From: an uncultured Porphyromonadaceae bacterium
Lineage (GTDB): Bacteria > Bacteroidota > Bacteroidia > Bacteroidales > Muribaculaceae
Assembly (NCBI GenBank): GCA_945916235.1
Contig: CAMEGQ010000005.1
Span: 1-52,082, forward strand
Length of the DNA stretch: 52,082 nucleotides
Reading direction: 5' to 3'
Positions 27,664 to 36,798 of the stretch are shown piece by piece. Numbering within the stretch: the first letter of the stretch is position 1; each line of letters opens with the position of its first letter. The position numbers and the translations under genes are program-made. Under the pieces are notes generated by a model, which was not told the origin of the DNA, did not search any database, and was given only the letters and a program-made list of their open reading frames with translations.

Positions 27664-29691
27664 TTACCAGCCGGGATTCTGCACTGTCAGTTTGTTGCGG
27701 TTGATCTCATCCTGCGGGATGGGATAGAACGTCTGACGCTTGCTGAAGATACGTGTCTGCTGAGTGAAGCGCTTGTAGAAGTTCACGTTCTTGTTGGCGT
27801 CGGTCACACCCACATTGTTGATGTTGAAGCCGGTCATTGTGCCGCCTTCGCCACCCTGATGGTACGACGGGTAAATCCAGCCGTCGGTCATTTCGGGACC
27901 GTCAGTGCGCCATTTGCCTTCGGCCACACCCCAGCGGCGTACGTCGAAGTAGTGCTTGTTCTCATAGGCGAGTTCAAGCAGACGCTCGCGGTATATGGCC
28001 TTGAGCACGACATCCTTGTCGCGGCTCAGAACCACCTTCTTCTGCCCGCGCACGTCGGTGCCTTCCGAGAAGCTGTATTCGCCGATACCGGCACGGTTGC
28101 GGATCGGGTTCAGATATTCCAGAGCCTCGTCAAGCTCGCCAAGTTCAGCGCATGCCTCGGCATAGTCCAGATAGATCTCGCTCAGACGGAGCACCATGCT
28201 CATGTCCCAGTTACTCTGCTTTGCATAGTAGTTCTTACGGCAGATTGTACCGAAGATCGGGAAGTCATGGGTCTTGCCGTTGGGGCCTGAGTTACCGTTC
28301 ATCTGCATCTGCACTGCAACTCCGCCCTGGAAGTCCCACGGACGATTCTGGAAGGTGATGGCCAGATAGAAACGTGATTCACGATTGTAGAACTGCTTCA
28401 TGAGCGAGGTAGGTCCGGTGTAGCTTACCGAGCCACCAGACGAAGCCTGGCTGAAGTACTGATAGCCCGAGATGGGATCCTTGTAGGAGCTGGTGCTGAT
28501 GATAGCAGCCGCACCGCGGGTAGCCGTAGGAGGATCAGAGGTATCATACTTGAAGTAGGCCGGATCGTCTTCAATCTTCAGACCCTTGTTGGTGAAGTAT
28601 AGATCGACGAATTCCAGAGGTACGGTCAGTGCACCGCCGCCCTTGTCGTAGCTGCTGGGGAGGCCATCGAAACGAGGCACCATTGCGTAGGTCTCGTTCG
28701 ACGAGTTCGGACGTCCGTAAATCAGCTCTTCATTCTCCGAGTTGGCCAGCGAAGCGTAGAATACAGATTTGAAGGGGCATGCGTCGGCCAGCGAAGTTGC
28801 CGCACGGCCGTAGGCATCGCGGTATACGAGCTGGTAGTGACCGCTTTGGATTACATCCATGGCTGCCTTCTTGACATCGCGCCATTTCTCATCGTCGCGC
28901 GACTGCGGGAAGAGCTTCTTTCCGTCCTGGTTCGTAAGCGAAGCATAGTAGGGGTCGCCGTTGAACACGTACGATGCACGGAACAGGTAGGCGTCGGCCA
29001 GGAAACCTTTCACAGCTTCCACCGTGAAGTTACCCTTGTTCTGGTCTACATAGGCGCCCTGATCGTCGTAGGTCGACAGGAGGTTACCGCCTTTGATTAC
29101 AGCGTTGAACTCGCTGATGATGTAGTTGAAGCATTCGTCTACAGAGCTGCGCGGACGCTGCCAGACATCGATATCATCGTCGTTCGACGCTACAGCATCG
29201 CCGATAAGGCATACCGGGCCGTATATCTTCATCAGGTAAAGATAGAGATAGGCACGTATAGCGCGGGCTTCAGCCTTGGTCGTGGCCTTTTCCGAATCGC
29301 GCATGGCGGTGCACTTGTCCACGTTGGCAAGATAAATGTTCACATTCATGATGCCGCGGTAGCCGTTTTGCCAGATACGCTTCACACAACCTGTCGACGC
29401 CGTCATCGAGTTCTGGATGATGTCGTGGGTCTCGACCCAGTCCCAGGGCAGATAGCCTTCAATCGATGCGCCGTTCCAGTACATGGCTGTACCGTTAGCA
29501 TAGCGGTTGGTGGGATCAGGAATAATCGAGTAGATATTGGTGAGCCAGCCTAAAGTTTGACCGCGGTTTTCGAAGATATCATCGAGTGAGGTGGCGTTGT
29601 TGGGCACATCATCGAAGTAGCTGTCGCAACCTGTCAGGGCTGCAAGTGCAGCCGTAGCGGCCAGTGATAATGCTATTATTTTGTGTTTCAT
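27664..29691 (-). CDS. SusD/RagB family outer-membrane glycan-binding lipoprotein
   Basis: A 675-residue lipoprotein with lipobox LTGC and lipidation at C22, the only clear lipobox in the mannan locus. The helical TPR-like SusD core (about 40-400) includes the segment AEARAIRAYLYLYLMKIYG, and the C-terminal half has LSEIYLDYAEACAELG and IYRERLLELAYENKHYFDVRRWG. It ends in NPGW as SusD proteins typically do. SusD caps the SusC barrel and delivers glycan to it. It is 22 bp downstream of SusC. No SusE/F-type surface glycan-binding lipoprotein follows; the next gene is GH76. Confidence 0.95.
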   Translation of the reverse strand: MKHKIIALSLAATAALAALTGCDSYFDDVPNNATSLDDIFENRGQTLGWLTNIYSIIPDPTNRYANGTAMYWNGASIEGYLPWDWVETHDIIQNSMTASTGCVKRIWQNGYRGIMNVNIYLANVDKCTAMRDSEKATTKAEARAIRAYLYLYLMKIYGPVCLIGDAVASNDDDIDVWQRPRSSVDECFNYIISEFNAVIKGGNLLSTYDDQGAYVDQNKGNFTVEAVKGFLADAYLFRASYVFNGDPYYASLTNQDGKKLFPQSRDDEKWRDVKKAAMDVIQSGHYQLVYRDAYGRAATSLADACPFKSVFYASLANSENEELIYGRPNSSNETYAMVPRFDGLPSSYDKGGGALTVPLEFVDLYFTNKGLKIEDDPAYFKYDTSDPPTATRGAAAIISTSSYKDPISGYQYFSQASSGGSVSYTGPTSLMKQFYNRESRFYLAITFQNRPWDFQGGVAVQMQMNGNSGPNGKTHDFPIFGTICRKNYYAKQSNWDMSMVLRLSEIYLDYAEACAELGELDEALEYLNPIRNRAGIGEYSFSEGTDVRGQKKVVLSRDKDVVLKAIYRERLLELAYENKHYFDVRRWGVAEGKWRTDGPEMTDGWIYPSYHQGGEGGTMTGFNINNVGVTDANKNVNFYKRFTQQTRIFSKRQTFYPIPQDEINRNKLTVQNPGW

Positions 29692-29713
29692 AACTTTTTT
29701 GAAACTGGTCAGA

Positions 29714-32700
29714 TTAGAGGTTAAATTGAACGCCTACTGTGAAGGTGCGCACATTCGGATATTTCGCACCATTGTTGGTATTCAGCTCGGGATCCCACAT
29801 ATCGAAATCGCTCCAGGTGAACACGTTCTCACCCATCACATAGAAGCGGCCACCCTTGAGGAATGTGCGCTGCCATGATTTCGGGAAGTAGTACGATACC
29901 GTGAACTGCTTCAGGCGCAGGAAGCTCATGTCGCGCTTCCACCATGTGCTGAGCTTGTAGTTGTTGATGTTCGAGGGATCGGATGCGCCCCAGGCCAGAC
30001 GCGGATAGAACACGTCGGTATTCTCGGGATTCGACGAATCCCAGCGGTCGCTGATGTTCGAGTAGAGCGTACCGCCGCCGGATGAACTTCCGAAGGGAAG
30101 AATACCATTGCCTCTCAGGATGCGGTCTGCCTTGGCTGTACCCTGGAACAGGATTCCCAGACCGATGTTCTTGTAGCGGAAGTCGCCGCCGAAACCATAG
30201 TAGATCTTGGGGATGTCGCCGCGGCTGATGCACTCCTGGTCATAGTCGTCGATGTGACCGTCGCCGTTGAGGTCCTTGTACATGATGTCGCCGGGCTTAA
30301 CGAGCTCGCCGGGATAAGTCTCGCCGAACTGGGTGATACCGCGCTGCTTGATCTGCTCGTCGCTGGTGTAGAGGCCTTCGGCTACGAAGCCCCACTCTGC
30401 CATCACATTGTGGCCGCGACGGTCGAGCCAGGGATAAGCCGGCTCAGCCTGAGCGTTTTCGATCACCTTATCCTCATTGAGGGCCATGTTGCCTCGTACA
30501 GATACCAGCCAGTCGTTGCCGAACTGATGAGTATATTCTGCCGATACTTCGAAACCCTTGTTTTCAACCACGCCGACATTGGCAAACGGGTTGGCCTCAA
30601 GACCGGTAATCAGCGGAAGGTCAGTACGCTCAACGAAGATGTTTTCGCGACGCTCCTTGAAAAGGTCGAGAACAATGCTGAGGTTCGAGTGGAACAGGTT
30701 CATCTCGATACCGAGGTCATGTTTGTGAACCTTCGACCATGTCGGGGTGTAGCCGTAAGCGCTGTAGTGCCAGCTGCCCGATGCGCCGTTGCGGGTCCAG
30801 TAGTTAGAGAAGCCGCCTCCGTCCGAATTCAGCTTTGCAAAATAGCTGAAGCGTTCGCCCGACGAGTCGTTACCTACTACACCATAGGAGTAGCGCAGTT
30901 TCAGGAAGTCGACAACCGGGCTGAGCGGTGCCCACCACGATTCGTTCGACGGAACCCAACCCACTGCCATTGCGGGGAAGAAGCCGAAGCGGTGGTGTTT
31001 CAGGAAGTTTTCCGAACCGGTGTAACCGCCGTTGAACTCTACGAAGTAGCGGCTGCCGTAATCGTAGGTCAAACGCATCGAGAGGCTCTGCTGTTTGTAA
31101 GGCAGAGTGGTGAACAGGCTGCCGTTGTTGGCATCCAGATAGCTGCGGAGGTTGAACACAACCAGACCGCCTACACGGTGTAGATTGTTGAACAGGCGGT
31201 TGTAGTTCAACGCGGTTTCGAAGTAGAATGTGCGGTAAACCCACTTGTCGGAGTTTACAGACATGCTCTTGTTACCCACATACTTCTCGTCAAGGATAAT
31301 GTTTCCGTTGGGGTCATACAGATACTCGTCGTCGTTCCAGGTACCCGTGGTGGGGTCGAGAGTTGCAGCCGGCGAATACGTGCTGTCGTATACGTTGTAG
31401 GTAAGATGCTGTGTAGCGTTTACGTCGAACGATACCAATGCACGCCAGTCAAGACCCTTGCTCCAGTCCCAGAATCCGAGATCCTGCGAAACCTTCAGGT
31501 TGGTGTTGATCTGAGTGATGGTCTGCTTCTGGTAGCCGCGGCGGGTAAGAGTCACCCAAGGCGAATCCAGCTCCTTGTTATCGGGCGATATACCGGGGTT
31601 CTCACCGCCGGGATACTGTACTGGATAGAGCACAGGGTTGGTCTGCATTGCGCGTTGATAGATGGTCTCGATGTCCTGAGCGGGATAGTTACCGCTTGTG
31701 ATCCATCCGCTTGCGCCGATATCGATCTTTGTAGTCTTGGTGGCCTTCAGGTTGATGTTGGTCAGGAAGTTATAACGGTCATACTTGATTTCCGATGAAT
31801 AGTCCTGAGCCTTGTCGTCCTTGGTAAGACCTTTTTCGTTATAGTAGGACAGTGAAACGTAGTACTGTGCGTTTGGCGCGCCGCCACGGATATTCACATT
31901 GTAGCGGGCGTTGTAGCCGTACTTGTGGTACATTTCATCCATCCAGTTCACATTCGGGTAGAGGTATTTGTTGATGGTGCGGTCACCGGCCACTGTCTGG
32001 GCGTAGGCCTGCTCTGCATCGGTCAGACTCATGCCGTTGGCAATCTTGGTGTTGGTGATATACCTGTCCGAATAATATTTTCGACCGTATGTGTTCATAT
32101 ATGCCTGGTTGGCTGCCTGCATATATTCAATACCATCGACAAGTGAAGGTACCTTCGTCAACTGAGTGATACCCTGATAGATGTCGAAAGAGAATTTAGG
32201 TGTGCCGACTTCGCCGGGTTTGGTGGTGATGATGATCACACCGTTACCGCCTCGCACACCGTAAACTGCCGTCGCTGCGGCGTCTTTCATGATAGTGATA
32301 GATTCAATGTCTTCCGGGTCGAGCTGGTTGAAGCTACGCTCGATACCGTCTACGAGCACCAGCGGGCCCTCGTTTTTGTTGGTAAGGGTGGAAAGACCGC
32401 GAATCCAGATGTCGGCGTCGTCCTGACCGGGCATACCTGTACGCTGTACTGATACCACACCGGCCACTCGACCTGCGAGCACCGTACTGAGGTTGGCCAC
32501 AGGCGTTTTGACGTGTTCCATCTTCATAGTGGTCTGCGAACCGAGCACAGAAATCTTTTTCTGGGTTGCATAGCCCACTACTACCACTTCGTCCAGTGCG
32601 CTTACACTTTCCTTAAGCACAAAGTCGACTGTTGTGGCGTTGGCTGTCTTTTCTTCCGTTTGATAGCCGATATAAGTGACGACAATCTTCTTCCCCTTGG

Positions 32701-32911
32701 GGATGGTAATATTGTACGTACCGTTTACGTCGGTTGAAGTAGCGCTTGTCGGTTTGTCTTTCTCCATTACGGTGGCACCGATAAGCGGTTCGCCCTCTAC
32801 GTCCTGCACACGGCCGGTGACCTTAAGGTCTTCGCCGACCATAATCAGCGGGGATACCAGTGAGGCACAGAGCAATAGCGCGCGAAAGCCCTTTGCTATA
32901 TTTCTTAACAT
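29714..32911 (-). CDS. SusC/RagA family TonB-dependent transporter
   Basis: Taken as 1065 residues from ATG 32911; an upstream in-frame ATG at 32977 adds a non-signal extension. After the signal peptide (about 1-26) comes a carboxypeptidase-D-regulatory-like domain (about 30-115; VTGRVQDVEGEPLIGATV). Next is the TonB plug, with the SusC signature DPEDIESITIMKDAAATAVY and GVRGGNGVIIITTK. The 22-strand barrel ends in VGVQFNL with a C-terminal hydrophobic residue. It imports manno-oligosaccharides into the periplasm together with SusD. The 147-bp gap upstream contains a GC-rich hairpin after the GLUG gene; no TAnnTTTG box was seen there. Confidence 0.96.
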   Translation of the reverse strand: MLRNIAKGFRALLLCASLVSPLIMVGEDLKVTGRVQDVEGEPLIGATVMEKDKPTSATSTDVNGTYNITIPKGKKIVVTYIGYQTEEKTANATTVDFVLKESVSALDEVVVVGYATQKKISVLGSQTTMKMEHVKTPVANLSTVLAGRVAGVVSVQRTGMPGQDDADIWIRGLSTLTNKNEGPLVLVDGIERSFNQLDPEDIESITIMKDAAATAVYGVRGGNGVIIITTKPGEVGTPKFSFDIYQGITQLTKVPSLVDGIEYMQAANQAYMNTYGRKYYSDRYITNTKIANGMSLTDAEQAYAQTVAGDRTINKYLYPNVNWMDEMYHKYGYNARYNVNIRGGAPNAQYYVSLSYYNEKGLTKDDKAQDYSSEIKYDRYNFLTNINLKATKTTKIDIGASGWITSGNYPAQDIETIYQRAMQTNPVLYPVQYPGGENPGISPDNKELDSPWVTLTRRGYQKQTITQINTNLKVSQDLGFWDWSKGLDWRALVSFDVNATQHLTYNVYDSTYSPAATLDPTTGTWNDDEYLYDPNGNIILDEKYVGNKSMSVNSDKWVYRTFYFETALNYNRLFNNLHRVGGLVVFNLRSYLDANNGSLFTTLPYKQQSLSMRLTYDYGSRYFVEFNGGYTGSENFLKHHRFGFFPAMAVGWVPSNESWWAPLSPVVDFLKLRYSYGVVGNDSSGERFSYFAKLNSDGGGFSNYWTRNGASGSWHYSAYGYTPTWSKVHKHDLGIEMNLFHSNLSIVLDLFKERRENIFVERTDLPLITGLEANPFANVGVVENKGFEVSAEYTHQFGNDWLVSVRGNMALNEDKVIENAQAEPAYPWLDRRGHNVMAEWGFVAEGLYTSDEQIKQRGITQFGETYPGELVKPGDIMYKDLNGDGHIDDYDQECISRGDIPKIYYGFGGDFRYKNIGLGILFQGTAKADRILRGNGILPFGSSSGGGTLYSNISDRWDSSNPENTDVFYPRLAWGASDPSNINNYKLSTWWKRDMSFLRLKQFTVSYYFPKSWQRTFLKGGRFYVMGENVFTWSDFDMWDPELNTNNGAKYPNVRTFTVGVQFNL

Positions 32912-32998
32912 GACTGACGATTGGTTGGTTATTGAAAAAAGGCAGAGGCAATCTATTTCTTTATTTCCTAATGCCATTGTTTCGAATCAATGATGGCC

Positions 32999-33028
32999 GG
33001 GAAGGGCGCCGGAGGTGACGCCCTCCCC
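32999..33028. repeat. GC-rich hairpin between GLUG gene and susC-like gene
   Basis: GGGAAGGGCG (32999-33008) pairs with CGCCCTCCCC (33019-33028), with nine Watson-Crick pairs and one G-U when read on the minus strand, loop 10 nt. A second weaker hairpin (CATTG/CAATG, 32975-32992) lies next to it. No T run follows in the minus direction, so termination is doubtful; processing or attenuation is possible. Confidence 0.5.
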
Positions 33029-33058
33029 TACCAGCATTGCTGTGTGTGTTATTTCGGA

Positions 33059-36000
33059 TTAACGAACGAGAATCTTGAAGACTTTCTGACCGTTAGCCAC
33101 TACGCTGACAACGTATACGCCGGCAGCGGGAACATTTACGCTAACAGATTCGCCTGCGGTAGAAGCTGCGGCTACGGTTGCGCCATATACATTGTAGATA
33201 TTTACTACAGCTGCACCGGTGAATCCGTCGACAGTTACTTCAGTGCCGTTGGTGTAGACGCGTACGTTTGCGGTAGCGTCGGCCACGAGGTCTTCAACAC
33301 CCGACGAGAAGTTGGTCACGTTCACTTTCTTCAGAACCGGGTAGAGGTAGTCGCCCTGGCCCATGCTCCATACATTATCGAAGTCCCAGCCGATTGTGGT
33401 GTAGGAAGCCTGCTGCTGGAGAGCTGCGGGGCTTACTGCGGTAGCCTCGGTTACAGCGCCGCCTTCTGCGGTAAGATTCTTCCCAGGCCACTGGGTATCG
33501 CCGACATGAGCTGCTGTGCTATTGTAGATATTGTTCGAGAAATTGATTACGGCAAGAGCATTGTCGCCTGCACCGTTACCTGCGATGAAGGGAGCTGCTA
33601 CATGGGGGTTGCCGTCGCCGGTCGAGGACATCGTACCGATCGAAGCGCAGTTCTTGACGGTTACAGTGCTGTTTGCCTTATCAATCAGACCTACAACACC
33701 ACCGGACCAGCCGCGGAAGCTGCAGTTGACGTTGACATTCGTGAGACAGTTCGTTACCTCTGCGCCGCCTTCCAGCGTACAGCCGAAGAAACCACCTGCC
33801 TGCGATCCTGCTTCTACAGTACCTACTGCGTAGCAGTTGTTCATCACGATGCCGTCGGAGTCACCGGCTACCAGACCTACGTGGTCGTAACCGATAACCT
33901 TACCTACTACAGCCACTTCTTCGAGGGTAGCCGAGCCTTGGCCGATAAGACCTACATGTTTTGCGCCTTTGACACCGCCGTCGATCACGAAGTCGGTGAA
34001 AGCGATGTTCTTAATAACAGCATTCTGAGTCTTGCCGAAGAGACCCTTATTTTCGTCTTCGGTGAAGGTAAGCTTGAAGTTCTTGACGCTGTGACCCTGA
34101 CCGTCGAGTTCGCCGGTGAAAGAGGAAATGCCGTCATTGAACAGACCGTTGAACTCTACGCCGCTGAAGTCGATATCAGCAGTCAGGACATACTTTGAAC
34201 CGGGAGCCTTACTGATACCCATGAAGTCTTCTGCAGAAGCAATTTCCATGCTTGAGCCAGCTTTATATACATTCACTGCGAATGTAACGTCGCCGCTTAC
34301 GGTGAGTGCGTTAGCAAGAGCCGGATCGATGTTTACTTTGAAGTGAGCCGAACCTTTGCCCTTATATTCGCCGTTTTCATCACCTGCATAGATGAGAGAT
34401 GTACCGCCTTCCTCCTCGACGATGCTCGCATATTCGAAGCCGTCGAGCTGCTCTACGGTGATATCCTCACCCCATGAGCCGCGGATCACGTTATAATCGT
34501 ATTTTTCAGTACCTTCGATGAAAGCGATGGTCACACCGTCTTCACCGGGCATGTTCAGCAGAGTAGTTGTCAGAGGAGCGTTCATCCACTTCAGCACGGG
34601 CACCATATGGCCTTCTGCATCGGTGAGGAATTTCCAGGAGTTTTCGAAGTCGAAGCCGAGAGTGGTGGTGTACCAGTTCTGCGAGCGGACTTCTTCTTTG
34701 GTAGCGGTCTTGCCGGCATCTGAGTCGGCGTCTGCGCCTTCGTAAGGCGCACCGTCTTTCAGAGTGTATTTAGCAACATAGTTGTTGGTAAGAGTACACG
34801 TGCGGCCTGCAGGCACGATAATCAGACCTGCGCCTGAGCAACCGTTAGCGAATGCTGCAGCGAAAAGGTTGTTCTTGATCACTGTGGGGTTGCTGTCGCT
34901 GTCGAGAAGACCTACGAGACCCACATTGGTTGCACCACTGTTCTTAGCAAGGGTACCGGTGAATACGCAGTGTTCGATTGTACCGTGGTTCGATACGCCG
35001 GCGATAGCACCAAGCTGGTATTCACGGGTTACGAGAGTTGCGTTGCTCAGACAGTTGCTGATGGTTGCACCGCCGTCGAGGTTGCCGACGAAGGCAGCCA
35101 CGTGGTCGCGGCCCTGAGCATACGAGTTCATTACAACTACGCCGTCGATTACAGAAGCCGAAGAGGTCTTACCTACTACGATGGCAGTGTTGGCGTTACC
35201 TACGATGTAGGCGTTTTCAAATCCGAGGTTCTTGATCGAAGTACCGTCGAAGGTGCCGATGAAGGCAGCTTCGTTCACATCCTTGTCCTCAAAGCGGAGG
35301 TTGCGGATGAAGTGGCCCTGACCGTCGATCGAACCAGAGAAGGAGTTGATAGGCTTGAAGTCAACGTCGCTCATATCGATATCTGCAGTGAGCACGAAGT
35401 CGCCCTGCGGATTCTTGCGGATGTTTTCGATGTCAGCTGCGGTAGCGATCTCGTTGCTGAGTGCGCTTACATTAGCAGTGAATGTCTTTGTAGCACCCTT
35501 CGAGAAGGCATCGTCTGCGGTGGTGAGGGTGATAGTCGCCGTACCGGCACCTACGAAGTTCACCTTCAGACTGTCTACAGTAGCAACGGCGGGGTCGCTC
35601 GAAGTCAGTTTGATGGCGCGGTTGAGAGCGCTGACAGCCTTGGTGTCGAATACATTCTGTACGTAGTAAACCTCTGCGGGTTCAGCTATCTGAATGTAGT
35701 CGCCCGGGATGGGGAGGGTCATACCTTTCAGCACGGGATAGCGGCCGTCGGCCAGATCCCATACAGCGTCATCCCAGCCAAGACCGGTGTAAGTAGCAGC
35801 CGTCTGAAGGACAGCAACCTCAGTCTTGATACCATGGTAGGTCTCTTCCCAATCGCTGACATCCTGAAGTTCATTGCTCTGGTTGTACACCTGAGTTTCT
35901 TTGCTTACGAGGTTGTCGCTTGCTTCCAGGATAGAATTCTCATTGTAGATAGTACCTACGATACCGTTGGCATAACGCTTGCCGATCTGCATGGGACGTT

Positions 36001-36715
36001 CGCCTGTAGGGCCGACAATAGTCGATGCTGCGCAGACATTGCCCGAAACTTTGGTTGTACCGTCTTCAACAAAGCCGACAATACCGCCGGAACCACCAAA
36101 ACCGCCATTGAATACGCGGCCGAGGAAGAGGTTGTTGGCGATTGTCACTGTGCCTTTGGACCAACCGGCGATACCACCGGCCTGATAGCTGGTGGAGTAG
36201 ACATAAGCGGTCGACATACAGTTGGTCACCGTAGCCGAGCCTTCGCCTGCGTCACCCACGATACCACCTACGTGGTCGCGGCCAAATACATAACCGGAGG
36301 TGAAAACTCCGCTGATGGTCGTACCCTGACCGGCACGGCCTGCAAGGATACCAACATGCTCGCCCTGCTTTTCGTCTGTTTTAACATAGGCCTGTGCAAT
36401 GACGAGGTTGGATACACTACCTCCGCTGATGCAGCCGAAGAGACCGCTCCAGGAAGGGTTAGTCACATAAAGGCCGCTGATGGTGTGGCCTTTACCGTCA
36501 AGCTTTCCGGTGAAGGGAGCTGATTCGCTACCTACCGGCTGCCATGTGCCCGTAAGCACAATGTCAGATGCAAGTTCATACTCCCCCGAAGGGTTTTCTG
36601 CCATAGCGGCGAGACCCGCCTGGTCAGTGATTTGTATCTGACCTAAAGCCAGCGGCGACATTGCTGCCATCGCTGCCAAAGTCATTGCAAATCGTGCAGT
36701 AAACTTTTGCTTCAT
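33059..36715 (-). CDS. Triple GLUG-module secreted surface protein
   Basis: A 1218-residue secreted protein with a signal peptide (about 1-25). Three long modules, about 26-333, 422-712 and 823-1130, share the same plan. Each starts with a NP.G.Y.L..DI...G-type strand and SGSIDGQGH-like turn, and continues with GLUG-type repeats (HVGGIVGDAGEG..TVTNCMSTA, HVGLVAGDSDG..MNNCYAVG). Each closes with a G-W/F-D-x-x-x-W ... YPVLK segment. Two Ig-like domains (about 338-418, 715-817) separate the modules. Residues 1139-1218 are a C-terminal sorting domain. GLUG repeats form beta-solenoids found in adhesins and large surface proteins. No catalytic motif is visible. The gene is directly upstream of SusC, so a surface glycan- or glycoprotein-binding role is proposed (inference). 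Confidence 0.85.
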   Translation of the reverse strand: MKQKFTARFAMTLAAMAAMSPLALGQIQITDQAGLAAMAENPSGEYELASDIVLTGTWQPVGSESAPFTGKLDGKGHTISGLYVTNPSWSGLFGCISGGSVSNLVIAQAYVKTDEKQGEHVGILAGRAGQGTTISGVFTSGYVFGRDHVGGIVGDAGEGSATVTNCMSTAYVYSTSYQAGGIAGWSKGTVTIANNLFLGRVFNGGFGGSGGIVGFVEDGTTKVSGNVCAASTIVGPTGERPMQIGKRYANGIVGTIYNENSILEASDNLVSKETQVYNQSNELQDVSDWEETYHGIKTEVAVLQTAATYTGLGWDDAVWDLADGRYPVLKGMTLPIPGDYIQIAEPAEVYYVQNVFDTKAVSALNRAIKLTSSDPAVATVDSLKVNFVGAGTATITLTTADDAFSKGATKTFTANVSALSNEIATAADIENIRKNPQGDFVLTADIDMSDVDFKPINSFSGSIDGQGHFIRNLRFEDKDVNEAAFIGTFDGTSIKNLGFENAYIVGNANTAIVVGKTSSASVIDGVVVMNSYAQGRDHVAAFVGNLDGGATISNCLSNATLVTREYQLGAIAGVSNHGTIEHCVFTGTLAKNSGATNVGLVGLLDSDSNPTVIKNNLFAAAFANGCSGAGLIIVPAGRTCTLTNNYVAKYTLKDGAPYEGADADSDAGKTATKEEVRSQNWYTTTLGFDFENSWKFLTDAEGHMVPVLKWMNAPLTTTLLNMPGEDGVTIAFIEGTEKYDYNVIRGSWGEDITVEQLDGFEYASIVEEEGGTSLIYAGDENGEYKGKGSAHFKVNIDPALANALTVSGDVTFAVNVYKAGSSMEIASAEDFMGISKAPGSKYVLTADIDFSGVEFNGLFNDGISSFTGELDGQGHSVKNFKLTFTEDENKGLFGKTQNAVIKNIAFTDFVIDGGVKGAKHVGLIGQGSATLEEVAVVGKVIGYDHVGLVAGDSDGIVMNNCYAVGTVEAGSQAGGFFGCTLEGGAEVTNCLTNVNVNCSFRGWSGGVVGLIDKANSTVTVKNCASIGTMSSTGDGNPHVAAPFIAGNGAGDNALAVINFSNNIYNSTAAHVGDTQWPGKNLTAEGGAVTEATAVSPAALQQQASYTTIGWDFDNVWSMGQGDYLYPVLKKVNVTNFSSGVEDLVADATANVRVYTNGTEVTVDGFTGAAVVNIYNVYGATVAAASTAGESVSVNVPAAGVYVVSVVANGQKVFKILVR

Positions 36716-36798
36716 AAATGACTTAAGGTTAATTAAAAGGTTTATAATTAAGTGAATTGTCTGTTATCTAAGGGATTAGTAATATTCGTTATTGGTTC

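Noticed and set aside
32990-36523. Two long + strand open frames (402 and 517 codons)
   Set aside because: They are antisense to the GLUG-module gene, whose repeats explain their low-complexity translation. No start context or domain supports them.
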